NCBI GenBank assembly: GCA_963757335.1
Contig: CAVWRJ010000008.1
Coordinates: 186,001 to 250,000 of the forward strand
DNA: 64,000 nucleotides
Source: DASQPA01 sp963757335
Lineage (GTDB): Bacteria > Acidobacteriota > Thermoanaerobaculia > Multivoradales > UBA5704
Reading direction: 5' to 3'
Shown: piece by piece, positions 10,226 to 18,450 of the stretch
How the letters are laid out: every line of letters begins with the position of its first letter
Position numbering within the stretch: position 1 is the stretch's first letter
Position numbers and translations under genes: made by a program
Notes under the pieces: generated by a model
Database searches by the model: none
Told to the model about the DNA's origin: nothing
What the model saw: only the letters and a program-made list of their open reading frames with translations

Positions 10226-10995
10226 TGGACCTCACTCTGCACGTCTGGCGTCAGGCCGCCCCCGGCACGCCGGGGAAGATGGAAACCTACGAGGCCAAAG
10301 GGGTCAACGAGCACAGCTCCTTTCTGGAGATGCTCGACGTCTTGAACGGCCAGCTCGCCGAGCGCGGCATCGAGCCGATCGCCTTCGACCACGACTGCCG
10401 GGAGGGGATCTGCGGCTCCTGCGGCTTCATGATCAACGGCGTCGCCCACGGGCCGATGCCGAAGACGACGGTCTGCCAGCTCCACATGCGGCACTTCAAG
10501 AACGGCGACACCCTGGTCCTGGAGCCCTGGCGCTCGCGGGCCTTCCCGGTGATCAAGGACCTGATGGTCGACCGCGGCGCCTTCGACCGCATCGTCCAGG
10601 CCGGCGGCTACATCTCGGTGACGAGCGGGGCGGCCCCCGAGGCCAACCTCGTGCCGGTGCCGAAGTCGCTCTCCGACCGCGCCTTCGACGCCGCCGCCTG
10701 CATCGGCTGCGGCGCCTGCGTCGCGCAGTGCCCGAACGGCGCCGCCCAGCTCTTCACCTCCGCCAAGGTCTCCCACCTCGGTCTCCTCCCCCAGGGCCAG
10801 CCCGAGCGCACCGGCCGCGCCGTCTCCATGGTCGAGGCCATGGAGGGGCAGGGCTTCGGGAGCTGCACCAACTACGCCGAATGCGAAGCGGTCTGCCCGA
10901 AGGGGATCTCGATCGACTTCATCGCGATGATGAACCGGGATTACATCAAGGCGAAGTTGAAGGGTGTGGGGAAGGTGCCGATGGAGAGCACGTAG
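10225..10995 (+). CDS. sdhB: succinate dehydrogenase iron-sulfur subunit
   Basis: 256 residues. It wires electrons from SdhA flavin to the membrane haem/quinone. The 2Fe-2S ligands are in CREGICGSCGFMINGVAHG with a fourth Cys in KTTVC; the 4Fe-4S ligands are in CIGCGACVAQCPN; the last cluster uses TNYAECEAVCPKG. Translation is coupled to sdhA through the shared A of TAATG. It completes the sdhCAB operon. Confidence 0.96.
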
Positions 10996-11093
10996 GGGGG
11001 GATCGGACCTCCCGACAAGTCCTCTACCCTGGGCTCTGCTGCGTTTGCTTTTGTCTTTAGATATCTTGTATCCTCTTTAAAGGAGGATTCAAA

Positions 11094-11414
11094 ATGTCCA
11101 GGAACTTGATCCGCAGCCTCTGTCTGGCCGTCGTTTTCAGCCTGGGTTCGCTCGCCGTGGGGGCAGAGACACCCGCGGCTTGCGTCGTGCCCTCAGCAGC
11201 AACTGGGGCTGCGGCTCCCGTCAACCCGCTCGATTTCAGTCCCACCCAGGGCGCGATCCCGATGGACCAGGCCTGCTGCGACCGGGCCAGTATCAATTGT
11301 CAAAACCGTTGTGCCACGCTCAACAGCGCTGTGAGGTCCTTCACCTGTAATCCCAACCCTCCAGGTGGTGGCCTCTGCGCGGTGACGTGCCAGTGCACCC
11401 CTCCGCGCCCGTAG
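11094..11414 (+). CDS. small secreted cysteine-rich protein, unknown function
   Basis: 106 residues. AAAGGAGG lies just upstream of the ATG. A signal peptide MSRNLIRSLCLAVVFSLGSL ends near AVGA-ET. The mature peptide of about 80 residues has nine cysteines, including a CC pair and a CxC near the C-terminus, with Pro/Gly-rich linkers, so it should be disulfide-stabilised outside the cytoplasm. I do not recognise the family. It stands alone between sdhB and a dehydratase gene. Confidence 0.7.
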   Translation: MSRNLIRSLCLAVVFSLGSLAVGAETPAACVVPSAATGAAAPVNPLDFSPTQGAIPMDQACCDRASINCQNRCATLNSAVRSFTCNPNPPGGGLCAVTCQCTPPRP

Positions 11415-11488
11415 TCGCTGAGGGCACATCCGGAGGGCGCTCTTGCTGCACGCCAGCTCTTTCCGGCGCCTTTCGATAAGATCGCCTC

Positions 11489-12439
11489 GTGATCTCCCTC
11501 CCAGACATCCAGGCGGCCGCGGAGCGCATCCGCGGCCGCGTCCGCCGTACCCCTCTTCTTCAAGCCGCTCCCGTCCATCAACGGGTTACGCCCGGAAATC
11601 TCACCTTGAAGCTCGAATCCCTCCAGGTCACCGGCTCGTTCAAGGCGCGTGGCGCCACCAACAAGGTCCTCACCCTCTCCCAGGAGGAGATCGGGCGCGG
11701 GCTCGCCACGGCCTCGGGCGGCAACCATGGTCTGGGCGTGGCCTATGCCGGCTGGCTCGCCGGAGCCCGGGTGACGATCTATCTGCCGGCGAACGCCCCG
11801 CCCGCCAAGGCCGAGAAGCTCCGGCACTGGGGGGCGGAGGTCGTCTACGAGGGAGCAGTGTGGGACGACGCCAATGCCGCTGCGCTCGAAGCCGCTGAGC
11901 GCCACGGCTGGACCTACGTCCATGCCTTCGCCGATCCCGCCATCATCGCCGGCCAGGGGACGGTCGGCCTGGAGGTGCTGGAGGACGCGCCGGAGACCGC
12001 GGTCCTGGTGGTGGCGATCGGCGGCGGCGGCCTGATCTCGGGGGTGGCCGCGGCGGCCAAGGCGGTGAAGCCGGGCATCCGGGTGATCGGCGTCGAGCCC
12101 ACCGGGGCGCCCACCCTCTACGAGAGCGTTAGAGCCGGCCGGGTGATCGAGCTCGCGGAGATCCGCACCACGGCCAACACCCTGGCGCCCCGCAAGAGCG
12201 ACGCCCTGAACCTCGCGATCATCGAGGAGAACGTCGACGAGATCGTCCTCGTCACCGACGACGAGATGCGCGCCGCCGCCCGCTGGCTCTGGTTCGAGGC
12301 CGGGGTCGCCGCCGAGCTCTCCGGAGCGGCGTCGGTGGCGGCGCTCCAGGCGGGGAAGATCCGCCTCGGCGCTGGCGAGGCGGTCTGCGCTCTGGTGTGC
12401 GGGGCGGGGGTGGATGGGCTCGAGGGCGGTCCGGTGTAG
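11489..12439 (+). CDS. PLP-dependent threonine/serine dehydratase
   Basis: 316 residues with a GTG start. It is a fold-type II PLP enzyme: the Schiff-base lysine is in GSFKARGATNK (about residue 52) and the phosphate-binding loop is GGGGLISGV. It should deaminate L-threonine or L-serine to the 2-oxo acid and ammonia. There is no C-terminal ACT-like regulatory domain, so it is the short, catabolic type (or a serine racemase-like enzyme); substrate cannot be told from sequence alone. The next gene begins 12 bases after its stop, so they may be co-transcribed. Confidence 0.85.
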   Translation: MISLPDIQAAAERIRGRVRRTPLLQAAPVHQRVTPGNLTLKLESLQVTGSFKARGATNKVLTLSQEEIGRGLATASGGNHGLGVAYAGWLAGARVTIYLPANAPPAKAEKLRHWGAEVVYEGAVWDDANAAALEAAERHGWTYVHAFADPAIIAGQGTVGLEVLEDAPETAVLVVAIGGGGLISGVAAAAKAVKPGIRVIGVEPTGAPTLYESVRAGRVIELAEIRTTANTLAPRKSDALNLAIIEENVDEIVLVTDDEMRAAARWLWFEAGVAAELSGAASVAALQAGKIRLGAGEAVCALVCGAGVDGLEGGPV

Positions 12440-12451
12440 ACTCTTCCGAGG

Positions 12452-13780
12452 ATGATCCAGAGCATCAACATCAAGAACTTCAAGAGCTTCCGGGAAGCCA
12501 CGCTGCCGCTGGCTCCCCTGACGCTCTTGATCGGCGCCAATGCTTCAGGCAAGAGCAACGCCATTGAGGCGATGCAGCTGCTCTCCTGGCTGGCTTCGGG
12601 GAGGCGCCTCGGGGACCTCCTCGTCGTGATCCGAGAGCAGGAGCTCAGCATCCGTGGAACTTTCGATGACCTTGCCCATCAAGGCCAGGACATCTCTCTT
12701 GGCTGCGATCTCACAGGGCTTCGCGGGGCAAGCTATTCGCTCCCCCTTTCGTTTACGACCCAGCTGAGGGTCTACGAAGCCGGACTAAGGATCGTGGCAG
12801 AGTGTCTCGTTAGCCCTCTAGCCGCGAGTCGATACCCTCTCTACGAGGTCGTCGATGCGGCTGGACCCTATAGTAACGAGTTGCACGTGGCCTATAACAA
12901 TTTCGCCAAGGGTGGGAAAAAACCACGAATCTCTTGTACGGATCAGCAGGCCGTTTTCACGCAAATCGCAACTCCAGCCCGCTTCGCCGCTGCCCACCGG
13001 CAATCGCAGCAGCGAATTCCGGCAGCTGCCGCCCGACTCCGGCAAAGCCTCGAGAATATTCTTTTTCTCGATCCCCATCCGCGTCAAATGAGAGGTTATA
13101 GTTTCATTCAAGAGAAAAGGCTGCAAGGTGACGGAGCTGCCTTGTCCGCGGTCCTCTATAGCCTCCACGAAGAGGGCAAGAAAGACGAGATCCTCGGATT
13201 CATCCGTTCCCTCCCCGAGCAGGATATCCGCGATATCTCTTTCCTCAAGACCCAGCGCGGAGAGGTGATGGTACAGCTCCATGAGACCTTCGGCGGCATG
13301 GCCGTCGCCCGCGAGGCCGCTCTTCTCTCCGACGGCACTCTTCGTGTCCTCGCGGTAGCAGCGGCCCTCCTCTCCGTCCCGGAAGGCTCGATGGTGGTGA
13401 TCGAGGAGATCGATAACGGTGTGCACCCCAGCCGGGCCGAGTTGCTACTCGGTAACGTCCAGCGGGTCGCCCGAGAACGCCGGCTGCGGGTATTGCTCAC
13501 AACGCACAATCCCGCCCTATTGGATGCTATTCCAATCGAGGCGGTACCCGATACCGTTGCTTGCTACCGCGATCCCGACGAGGGCGACAGCCGCCTGGTA
13601 CGTCTCAAGGATCTCCAGAGCTACCCGGAACTCGTTGCCCAGGGCCCGGTAGGCCGGCTCGTCACGAAGGGGATCCTCGATAGGTTCCTCAAGGTTGACG
13701 AGAGGCGTAGTAGAAGTGAGAAGGTAGACCAGGGCCTGGCTTGGCTCTCCGAGTTCCGGCGTCGGGCCTCTTCTCCGTGA
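12452..13780 (+). CDS. AAA/ABC-type ATPase (RecF/OLD-like), partner of a PIN-domain protein
   Basis: 442 residues. It begins IQSINIKNFKSFREATLPL with Walker A GANASGKSN (residues 28-36). Near the C-terminus are a signature-like LLSDGTLRVLAVAAALL, Walker B MVVIEEIDNGVHPSR and a switch-like LLTTHNPALLDAIP. This is the AAA_15/AAA_21 single-protein layout without a TOPRIM domain. Its TGA stop overlaps the GTG start of the PIN-like gene by four bases, so the two are translationally coupled. Wobble positions look less GC-rich than in neighbours around 12780-13120, hinting at transfer. Known ATPases of this type act in phage-defence pairs with a nuclease partner. Confidence 0.85.
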   Translation: MIQSINIKNFKSFREATLPLAPLTLLIGANASGKSNAIEAMQLLSWLASGRRLGDLLVVIREQELSIRGTFDDLAHQGQDISLGCDLTGLRGASYSLPLSFTTQLRVYEAGLRIVAECLVSPLAASRYPLYEVVDAAGPYSNELHVAYNNFAKGGKKPRISCTDQQAVFTQIATPARFAAAHRQSQQRIPAAAARLRQSLENILFLDPHPRQMRGYSFIQEKRLQGDGAALSAVLYSLHEEGKKDEILGFIRSLPEQDIRDISFLKTQRGEVMVQLHETFGGMAVAREAALLSDGTLRVLAVAAALLSVPEGSMVVIEEIDNGVHPSRAELLLGNVQRVARERRLRVLLTTHNPALLDAIPIEAVPDTVACYRDPDEGDSRLVRLKDLQSYPELVAQGPVGRLVTKGILDRFLKVDERRSRSEKVDQGLAWLSEFRRRASSP

Positions 13781-14247
13781 GCATCTGCCTGATCGATACC
13801 AGTATCCTCTGCGAGTTCCTCGCAATTCCCAATCTCTGTGGGAGCTATGCCGAGGTCGAAGCCGAGATGCGCCGCAAGATTCGGCGTCGGGAGTCCCTCC
13901 TTCTACCGATGAGCACCATCCTGGAAACGGGGAACCACATCGGGCAGAACGGCGACGGCAGGCAACGGCGGAGCATTGCAGAGAGCTTCGTCCAACTCAT
14001 CCAGCAGGCGATTCGTGGAGAAACGCCCTTCACCCCGACGCCATTTTTCGAGTCCGAGGCCCTGCTGAAATGGCTCGGGGAGTTCCCGGACTGGGCGATG
14101 CGAGGCTCGGGCTTGGCCGATCTCACGATCGCCAAAGAGTTTGAGAGGCAATGTGCTCTGAACCGGATGCGGCGAGTCTACATCTGGTCTAAAGATGCCG
14201 ACCTGTCCTCCTACGATCGAGCTGCAGGCGGAGCCCACCATAGTTGA
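13777..14247 (+). CDS. PIN-like domain nuclease, effector candidate
   Basis: 156 residues from the GTG at 13777, chosen because GTGA overlaps the ATPase stop. The four acidic residues expected of a PIN active site can be traced: Asp7 in CLIDTSIL, Glu50 in STILETGNH, Asp115 in SGLADLTIAKEF and Asp140/142 in WSKDADLS. PIN domains are metal-dependent ribonucleases, often toxins. No VapB-like antitoxin lies beside it; the ATPase upstream is the only possible partner. Assignment is by motif pattern and is not certain. Confidence 0.65.
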   Translation: MSICLIDTSILCEFLAIPNLCGSYAEVEAEMRRKIRRRESLLLPMSTILETGNHIGQNGDGRQRRSIAESFVQLIQQAIRGETPFTPTPFFESEALLKWLGEFPDWAMRGSGLADLTIAKEFERQCALNRMRRVYIWSKDADLSSYDRAAGGAHHS

Positions 14248-14587
14248 GGCGAGAACCTACCGGCTCGGCAAGGACAGGATCTCGTCTGCGGTCGGGCCAG
14301 CTCTTCACGGAAGATCTGGCGCATAGTCCCGAGCTTTTCCAACCAGAAAAGAGCTTTCCTGACCTGGAAATGAGCTTTTCCAAGGCCGTCGTGTGCATTT
14401 CCAAGAGAGAAATGCACACGACTGGGGCGGAAAAGAGCTTTTCAGCCGCAGTCATGTGCACGAATGACTTGGAAATGCACATTTCCAAGCCTGTCATGTG
14501 CATTTCCAAGGCAGAAATGCACATTACGGGCCCTGAAAAGAGCTTTTCCAAAGTGGAAAAGCTCTTTCCGGAGCCCTTCCGCCTCTT
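14248..14587. other. non-coding region dominated by a repeat array
   Basis: This 340-base region lies between the PIN-like gene and the convergent CBM48 gene. About 240 bases of it are the 21-bp palindromic repeat array. Long reading frames run through on both strands only because the repeat period is a multiple of three. I see no gene here. Confidence 0.7.
14331..14571. repeat. array of 21-bp palindromic units, about 12 copies
   Basis: Units recur every 20-21 bases and are built on two alternating cores, AGCTTTTC (with GAAAAG) and TGCACATTTC (with GAAATGCACA). Each unit is a near-palindrome, and adjacent units pair: GTCGTGTGCATTTC at 14388-14401 with GAAATGCACACGAC at 14409-14422 (14 bp, loop of 7), ATGTGCATTTC at 14496-14506 with its complement at 14514-14524 (11 bp, loop of 7), and GAGCTTTTCC at 14540-14549 with 14555-14564 (10 bp). 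Spacers are not unique, so it is not a CRISPR. Confidence 0.8.
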
Positions 14588-15136
14588 CTACTTCCCCCTC
14601 GCCTCGCTGCGGCGAGCCGTTTTCCTGGCTTTGGGGGCCTGCGGCTCCGGGGCTGCTTCTACCGAGGGTGCCGCCGGTTTCGGCTGGGGCTTTATGGTTT
14701 TAGCGGCCTTGACGGGGGCCTTGGCAGGGGGCTTCGCCGGGCTTTTGGTGGCCGGTTTGGCGGTTTTGGCGGGCGTGGCTTTCTTCGCGGCTGAAGCGGC
14801 GGGTGCAGCGGCGGGTGGCGGGGCGGGGGCCTCGCGGTCGAGCAACAGGACCGAGTCCTCGCTGCCGAAGGGGTTGCGGACGGTCTTGTCCGCCCCCTCG
14901 TCGTTCTTCCAGTGTCTGCCGTCGAGCAGGTAGCGGAAGTGGTAGGGACGGCCGGTCTCGAGCGTCACGGTGGCGCTCCAACTGCCGTCCTTGCCGCGCT
15001 TCATGGGGGTCGCGTCGGGGTTCCAGCCGTTCCACTCGCCGAGGACGACGGCGGACTGCGCTTCCGGGTGCCCGGAGGGGAGCTTGAACGTCACCCGGCA
15101 CGAGCTGCCGGTTTTTAAGTAGGTCTTGGTGATCAT
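14588..15136 (-). CDS. CBM48 (glycogen-binding, isoamylase N-terminal) domain protein with Ala/Lys/Pro tail
   Basis: 182 residues. The ATG at 15136 is chosen because GAGGAGGACACC precedes it. Residues about 1-85 are an AMPK/isoamylase N-terminal-type carbohydrate-binding domain: FKLPSGHPEAQSAVVLGEWN, then DATPMKRGKDGSWSATVTL and YHFRYLLDGRHWKND. The rest is a disordered tail of Ala, Lys and Pro resembling histone H1-like tails. There is no catalytic domain and no signal peptide. It may target something to glycogen, or bind nucleic acid or acidic surfaces through the tail. Convergent with the PIN-like gene across the repeat array. Confidence 0.8.
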   Translation of the reverse strand: MITKTYLKTGSSCRVTFKLPSGHPEAQSAVVLGEWNGWNPDATPMKRGKDGSWSATVTLETGRPYHFRYLLDGRHWKNDEGADKTVRNPFGSEDSVLLLDREAPAPPPAAAPAASAAKKATPAKTAKPATKSPAKPPAKAPVKAAKTIKPQPKPAAPSVEAAPEPQAPKARKTARRSEARGK

Positions 15137-15208
15137 GGTGTCCTCCTCGATGAGCCGGGCTCTGGGCACGGCGCAGGGGCGGGATTGTACGTCAGGACCG
15201 TGCCGGCC

Positions 15209-15466
15209 CTACTGCTCGTAGCTCTCGACGGTCCTCTCGTCGCGGACCTTCGCCTGGTCGGGGTCTTCCCCGAACTCCCGCCGGGCCCGCCGCTGCCGGA
15301 GGAGGTCCCAGCACTGATCGAGCTCGACCTGGACCGCGCGGTGGCGCTCGTGGTCCTCGGGCGAACGGTCGCTCTTCTGGTCGAGCTGGTGCTCCTGGTC
15401 CACGAGGTGCTGGATGTGCTGGAGGATGGTCTTGTCGTCCTGCTTCTCGGCCTTCTTCTCGTCCAT
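15209..15466 (-). CDS. DUF2630 family protein
   Basis: 85 residues, rich in charged residues and probably helical. The pattern ILQHIQHLVDQEHQL, then VQVELDQCWDLLRQRRARRE and FGEDPDQAKVR is that of DUF2630, a small cytoplasmic family of unknown function found in actinobacteria and other soil bacteria. It lies between the CBM48 gene and the flavoprotein gene, all on the minus strand, with gaps of about 70-80 bases. Confidence 0.85.
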   Translation of the reverse strand: MDEKKAEKQDDKTILQHIQHLVDQEHQLDQKSDRSPEDHERHRAVQVELDQCWDLLRQRRARREFGEDPDQAKVRDERTVESYEQ

Positions 15467-15544
15467 GTGGTCTCCAATCCCTGTTGTAGGTCCCGCCCCG
15501 CTCGCTACGGGAGGAGAGGCCGATTGTACCCTGTCGGGATCGGG

Positions 15545-17095
15545 CTAGGAGAAGAGGCGGAACCACCAGCCGAAGATCTTCTTCACTGTCGGCGTCAACC
15601 GGGTCCGACTCCAGGCGTCGGCGGCCTTCTTCACCACCTCGCCCTGGGTGGGGTAGGGGTGGATCACCGAGGCGATCTTCTTGAGGCCAATGCCGTGGGT
15701 GACTGCCAGGCAGAGCTCGCCCAGCATGTCCCCGGCATGCTCGGCGACCAGCGTGGCGCCAAGGATCCGGTCGCTCCCCTTTTTGACGTGGAGGCGGAGA
15801 AAGCCGTCGTCGTCGCCGTCCAGGATGGCCCGGTCGACCTCGCTTAAGGGGACGGTCAGGGTCTCGATCTCGATCCCCTTCTCCTGGGCGTCCTTCTCGT
15901 ACATCCCGACGTGGGCGATCTCCGGGGAGGTGTAGGTGCACCAGGGGATCGTCAAGGCGCTCGTTTTGCCGCGGCCGAAAAAGAGCGCGTTCTGGATGAC
16001 GATCCGGGCCTGGGCGTCGGCCAGGTGGGTGAACTGGAAGCGCGAGGCCACGTCGCCGCAGGCGAAAATCCGGGGGTTGCTCGTGCGGAGGTGGTCATCG
16101 ACCTCCACCCCCTGCCTGCCGTAGCGCACCCCGGCCGCTTCGAGCCCCAGCCCCTCGACGTTCGGCACCCGGCCGGCCGCGACGAGGATCGCGTCGGCCC
16201 GGATCTCCCGCCGCTCGCCCGCCACCTCGACGACGACCGTCTTTTCCTCCCCCGGTTCCCCCGGCTTCCCCGGCTTCCCCTGGCGCCGCACCTCGAGGAT
16301 CTTGGCGTTGAATTCGAAACGGACCCCGTCCGCGGCCATCGACTTCTGCACGATTTGGGCGGCGTCGGCGTCCTCCCGAATCAAAGCGTGGCCCACCATG
16401 TCGACGACGGTGACCGTGCTGCCGAAGCGGGCGAAGGACTGGGCGAGCTCGCAGCCGATCGGGCCGCCGCCGATGACGACCAGCCGGGCAGGCAGGGAGG
16501 TCAGGGTGAAAATCGTCTCGTTGGTGAGGAAGCCGGCCTCGGCGAGCCCGGGGACGGGAGGGATGCCCGCCCGGCCGCCGGTCGCGATGACGGCGCGGCG
16601 GAAGCGCAGGCGGGGTCCGCCGGGTCCGCCGACCTCGATCTCCTCGGGCGAGACGAAGCGGCCCTCGCCCAGGAAGACGTCGACCCCGAGCCCCGCAAAG
16701 CGGCGGGCGCTGTCGTTGTCGCTGATCTTCGCCCGCAGCCGGCGCATCCGCGCCATGGCGGCGCCGAAGTCCTCTCCGCCAGCGGTTGCCGGGCCGCCGA
16801 ACCCCTCGGCGCTCCGCCGCGCCGCCTCCCAGGAGCGGGCGGCGCGGATCACCCCCTTCGAGGGGACGCAGCCGATGTTCAGGCAGTCGCCCCCCATGAG
16901 ATGCCGCTCGACGATCGCCGCCCGCGCCCCCAGGCCCGCCGAACCGGCCGCCGAGACCAGCCCGGCGGTGCCGGCGCCGATCGCCACCAGGTGGTAGCGC
17001 TCCTTGGGCTTGGGGTTCACCCAACTCGGCGGATGGACGTTCTCGACCAGCTTGCGATTGAACTCGTCGGCCGGTTGGATCAGGATCTCAGGCAT
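15545..17095 (-). CDS. mercuric-reductase-like pyridine nucleotide-disulfide oxidoreductase
   Basis: 516 residues from the ATG at 17095. The FAD fold is VAIGAGTAGLVSAAGSAGLG, the redox-active pair is GGDCLNIGCVPSKG, the NAD(P) fold is VVIGGGPIGCELAQSFARFG, and the C-terminal dimerisation domain with HPYPTQGEVVKKAAD is present. It lacks the N-terminal heavy-metal-binding domain and the C-terminal vicinal Cys pair of true MerA, so mercury reduction is unlikely. The in-frame repeat GKPGKPGEPGEE is near 16245-16285. Its start overlaps the end of the TVP38 gene; the two families are often neighbours. Confidence 0.88.
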   Translation of the reverse strand: MPEILIQPADEFNRKLVENVHPPSWVNPKPKERYHLVAIGAGTAGLVSAAGSAGLGARAAIVERHLMGGDCLNIGCVPSKGVIRAARSWEAARRSAEGFGGPATAGGEDFGAAMARMRRLRAKISDNDSARRFAGLGVDVFLGEGRFVSPEEIEVGGPGGPRLRFRRAVIATGGRAGIPPVPGLAEAGFLTNETIFTLTSLPARLVVIGGGPIGCELAQSFARFGSTVTVVDMVGHALIREDADAAQIVQKSMAADGVRFEFNAKILEVRRQGKPGKPGEPGEEKTVVVEVAGERREIRADAILVAAGRVPNVEGLGLEAAGVRYGRQGVEVDDHLRTSNPRIFACGDVASRFQFTHLADAQARIVIQNALFFGRGKTSALTIPWCTYTSPEIAHVGMYEKDAQEKGIEIETLTVPLSEVDRAILDGDDDGFLRLHVKKGSDRILGATLVAEHAGDMLGELCLAVTHGIGLKKIASVIHPYPTQGEVVKKAADAWSRTRLTPTVKKIFGWWFRLFS

Positions 17096-17831
17096 GGTGA
17101 TCCTTCTGCTTTGCGGGCACATCCGGCTCGCCGATCTGCTCTTGGAGAGCCTTGCTCGCCAGGCGGGTGATGATCGTCGTCACCACCAGGGTGGCGGCGA
17201 GGCCGACGCCGAGCGAGACCCAGTAGGCCGTGCCCTTCTGGATGTGGCCGCCCGCCGCCTCGGCGAGGCTGCCGGCCGCGTGGCCGTAGTAGACGTAGAG
17301 GAGGGTGCCGGGGAGCATGGCGAAGCAGGCGAGCAGGTAGTCGAGGAAGCGGACCTGGGTGAGCCCCAGGGCGTAGTTGAGGAGGTTGAACGGGAAGACC
17401 GGCGACAGGCGGAGGAGGGCGACGATCTTCAATCCTTGTTTGGCGACCGCCCGGTCGATGGCGGCGAAGCGCGGGTTGCCGGCGATCTTCTTTTCGATCG
17501 CCCGGCGGGCCGCGTAGCGCGCCACGAGGAAGGCGGCGCAGGCGCCGAGGGTCGCTCCGACGAAGGTGTAGAGGGTGCCCTGGAGGATACCGAAGATGGC
17601 GCCGGCGGCGAGAGTGAGGATGACGCCGGGGACGAAGGCGACCGTCGCCACCATGTAGCCGAGGATGAAGACGAGCGGCCCCCAGATCCCCAGGCTCGCC
17701 ACCCACTGGGCGAAGCGCGGGACGTACTGCCCGGCCTGCCGGCCGAGGAGAAGGAGGCCCCCCACGACGACGATGGCGCCGACGGCGTAGAGGGCGATCT
17801 TCTCCCAGGAGCGCTTCTGCCTTTCCGCCAC
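17088..17831 (-). CDS. TVP38/TMEM64 family membrane protein (VTT/DedA superfamily)
   Basis: 247 residues with about six hydrophobic helices. Family signatures are VAFVPGVILTLAAGAIFG, RLSPVFPFNLLNYALGLTQV and the DedA-type segment GTLLYVYYGHAAG. Family members are lipid scramblase or transporter-like proteins of the cytoplasmic membrane; the bacterial substrate is not established. The stop overlaps the oxidoreductase start by eight bases, so the two are translationally coupled and likely work together. Confidence 0.9.
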   Translation of the reverse strand: MAERQKRSWEKIALYAVGAIVVVGGLLLLGRQAGQYVPRFAQWVASLGIWGPLVFILGYMVATVAFVPGVILTLAAGAIFGILQGTLYTFVGATLGACAAFLVARYAARRAIEKKIAGNPRFAAIDRAVAKQGLKIVALLRLSPVFPFNLLNYALGLTQVRFLDYLLACFAMLPGTLLYVYYGHAAGSLAEAAGGHIQKGTAYWVSLGVGLAATLVVTTIITRLASKALQEQIGEPDVPAKQKDHHA

Positions 17832-17911
17832 GTTGCCTCCTTCTGGTGCGCGCAGTTTCGGCGCCTCCCGTCAGAGTCCTACGGCGCGGCGCCCCCGCCG
17901 GATCGAACCGG

Positions 17912-18265
17912 TCAGTAGGCCGCCCAGAGCGCGGCGGCGAGGAGAATACCGCTCATCCCCACCAGCATCGCCAGGAGGGCGGCGATGTTCCCCCACCAGG
18001 TGCCCTCCTTGGCGGTCTTGCCGAGGAGCATCAGCCCGACGAGCGAGACCGTCAGCTGGGCGAAGATGAAGAGGCCGGTCAGACCGTTGGGGAACGGCTG
18101 ATCGGCCGGCTTGTGATGGACGACCGCGAAGTTCGCGCCCATCAAGGCAATCCCGACGAGCAGGACGACCGCGGTGATCAGGTCCCAGCGCGTCGGACGC
18201 TGGACCTCCTTGAGCGAGGGCAGCTTGAACCGAGATGCCCGAGATGCCTTCAACGCCTCTCCCAT
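17912..18265 (-). CDS. small membrane protein, three predicted helices, unknown
   Basis: 117 residues. The first 30 residues are basic and polar, followed by three hydrophobic segments: LITAVVLLVGIALMGANFAV, LTGLFIFAQLTVSLVGLMLL and IAALLAMLVGMSGILLAAAL. I do not recognise the family. It lies 81 bases upstream of the TVP38 gene on the same strand and may share its transcript. Confidence 0.7.
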   Translation of the reverse strand: MGEALKASRASRFKLPSLKEVQRPTRWDLITAVVLLVGIALMGANFAVVHHKPADQPFPNGLTGLFIFAQLTVSLVGLMLLGKTAKEGTWWGNIAALLAMLVGMSGILLAAALWAAY

Positions 18266-18450
18266 CGTTTCTCCTTAGCCGAATCGGCACGGATGCTAGC
18301 ACAGCCGGGCCGCTCCCGAAGAGCTGGCAACGGCTGGGCTTCCGCTTTTCGGGTGCACTCCGAAGTGTGCAGATTCGTCACGGCTCGCCGATCACTGCGC
18401 ACGTTTCAAGGTGGCGCGGATGATCTGCGACATCTATGGGGCCTCGATAC

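Noticed and set aside
13741..13776. Upstream ATG for the PIN-like gene
   Set aside because: The ATG would extend 12 residues into the ATPase gene with no ribosome-binding site; the GTGA overlap start fits better.
14331..14571. CRISPR-like repeat-spacer array
   Set aside because: Units are 20-21 bp without unique spacers and are themselves palindromic and drifting; no cas genes are in the window.
15545..17095. True mercuric reductase and mercury resistance operon
   Set aside because: No N-terminal metal-binding domain, no C-terminal Cys pair and no merR, merT or merP nearby.
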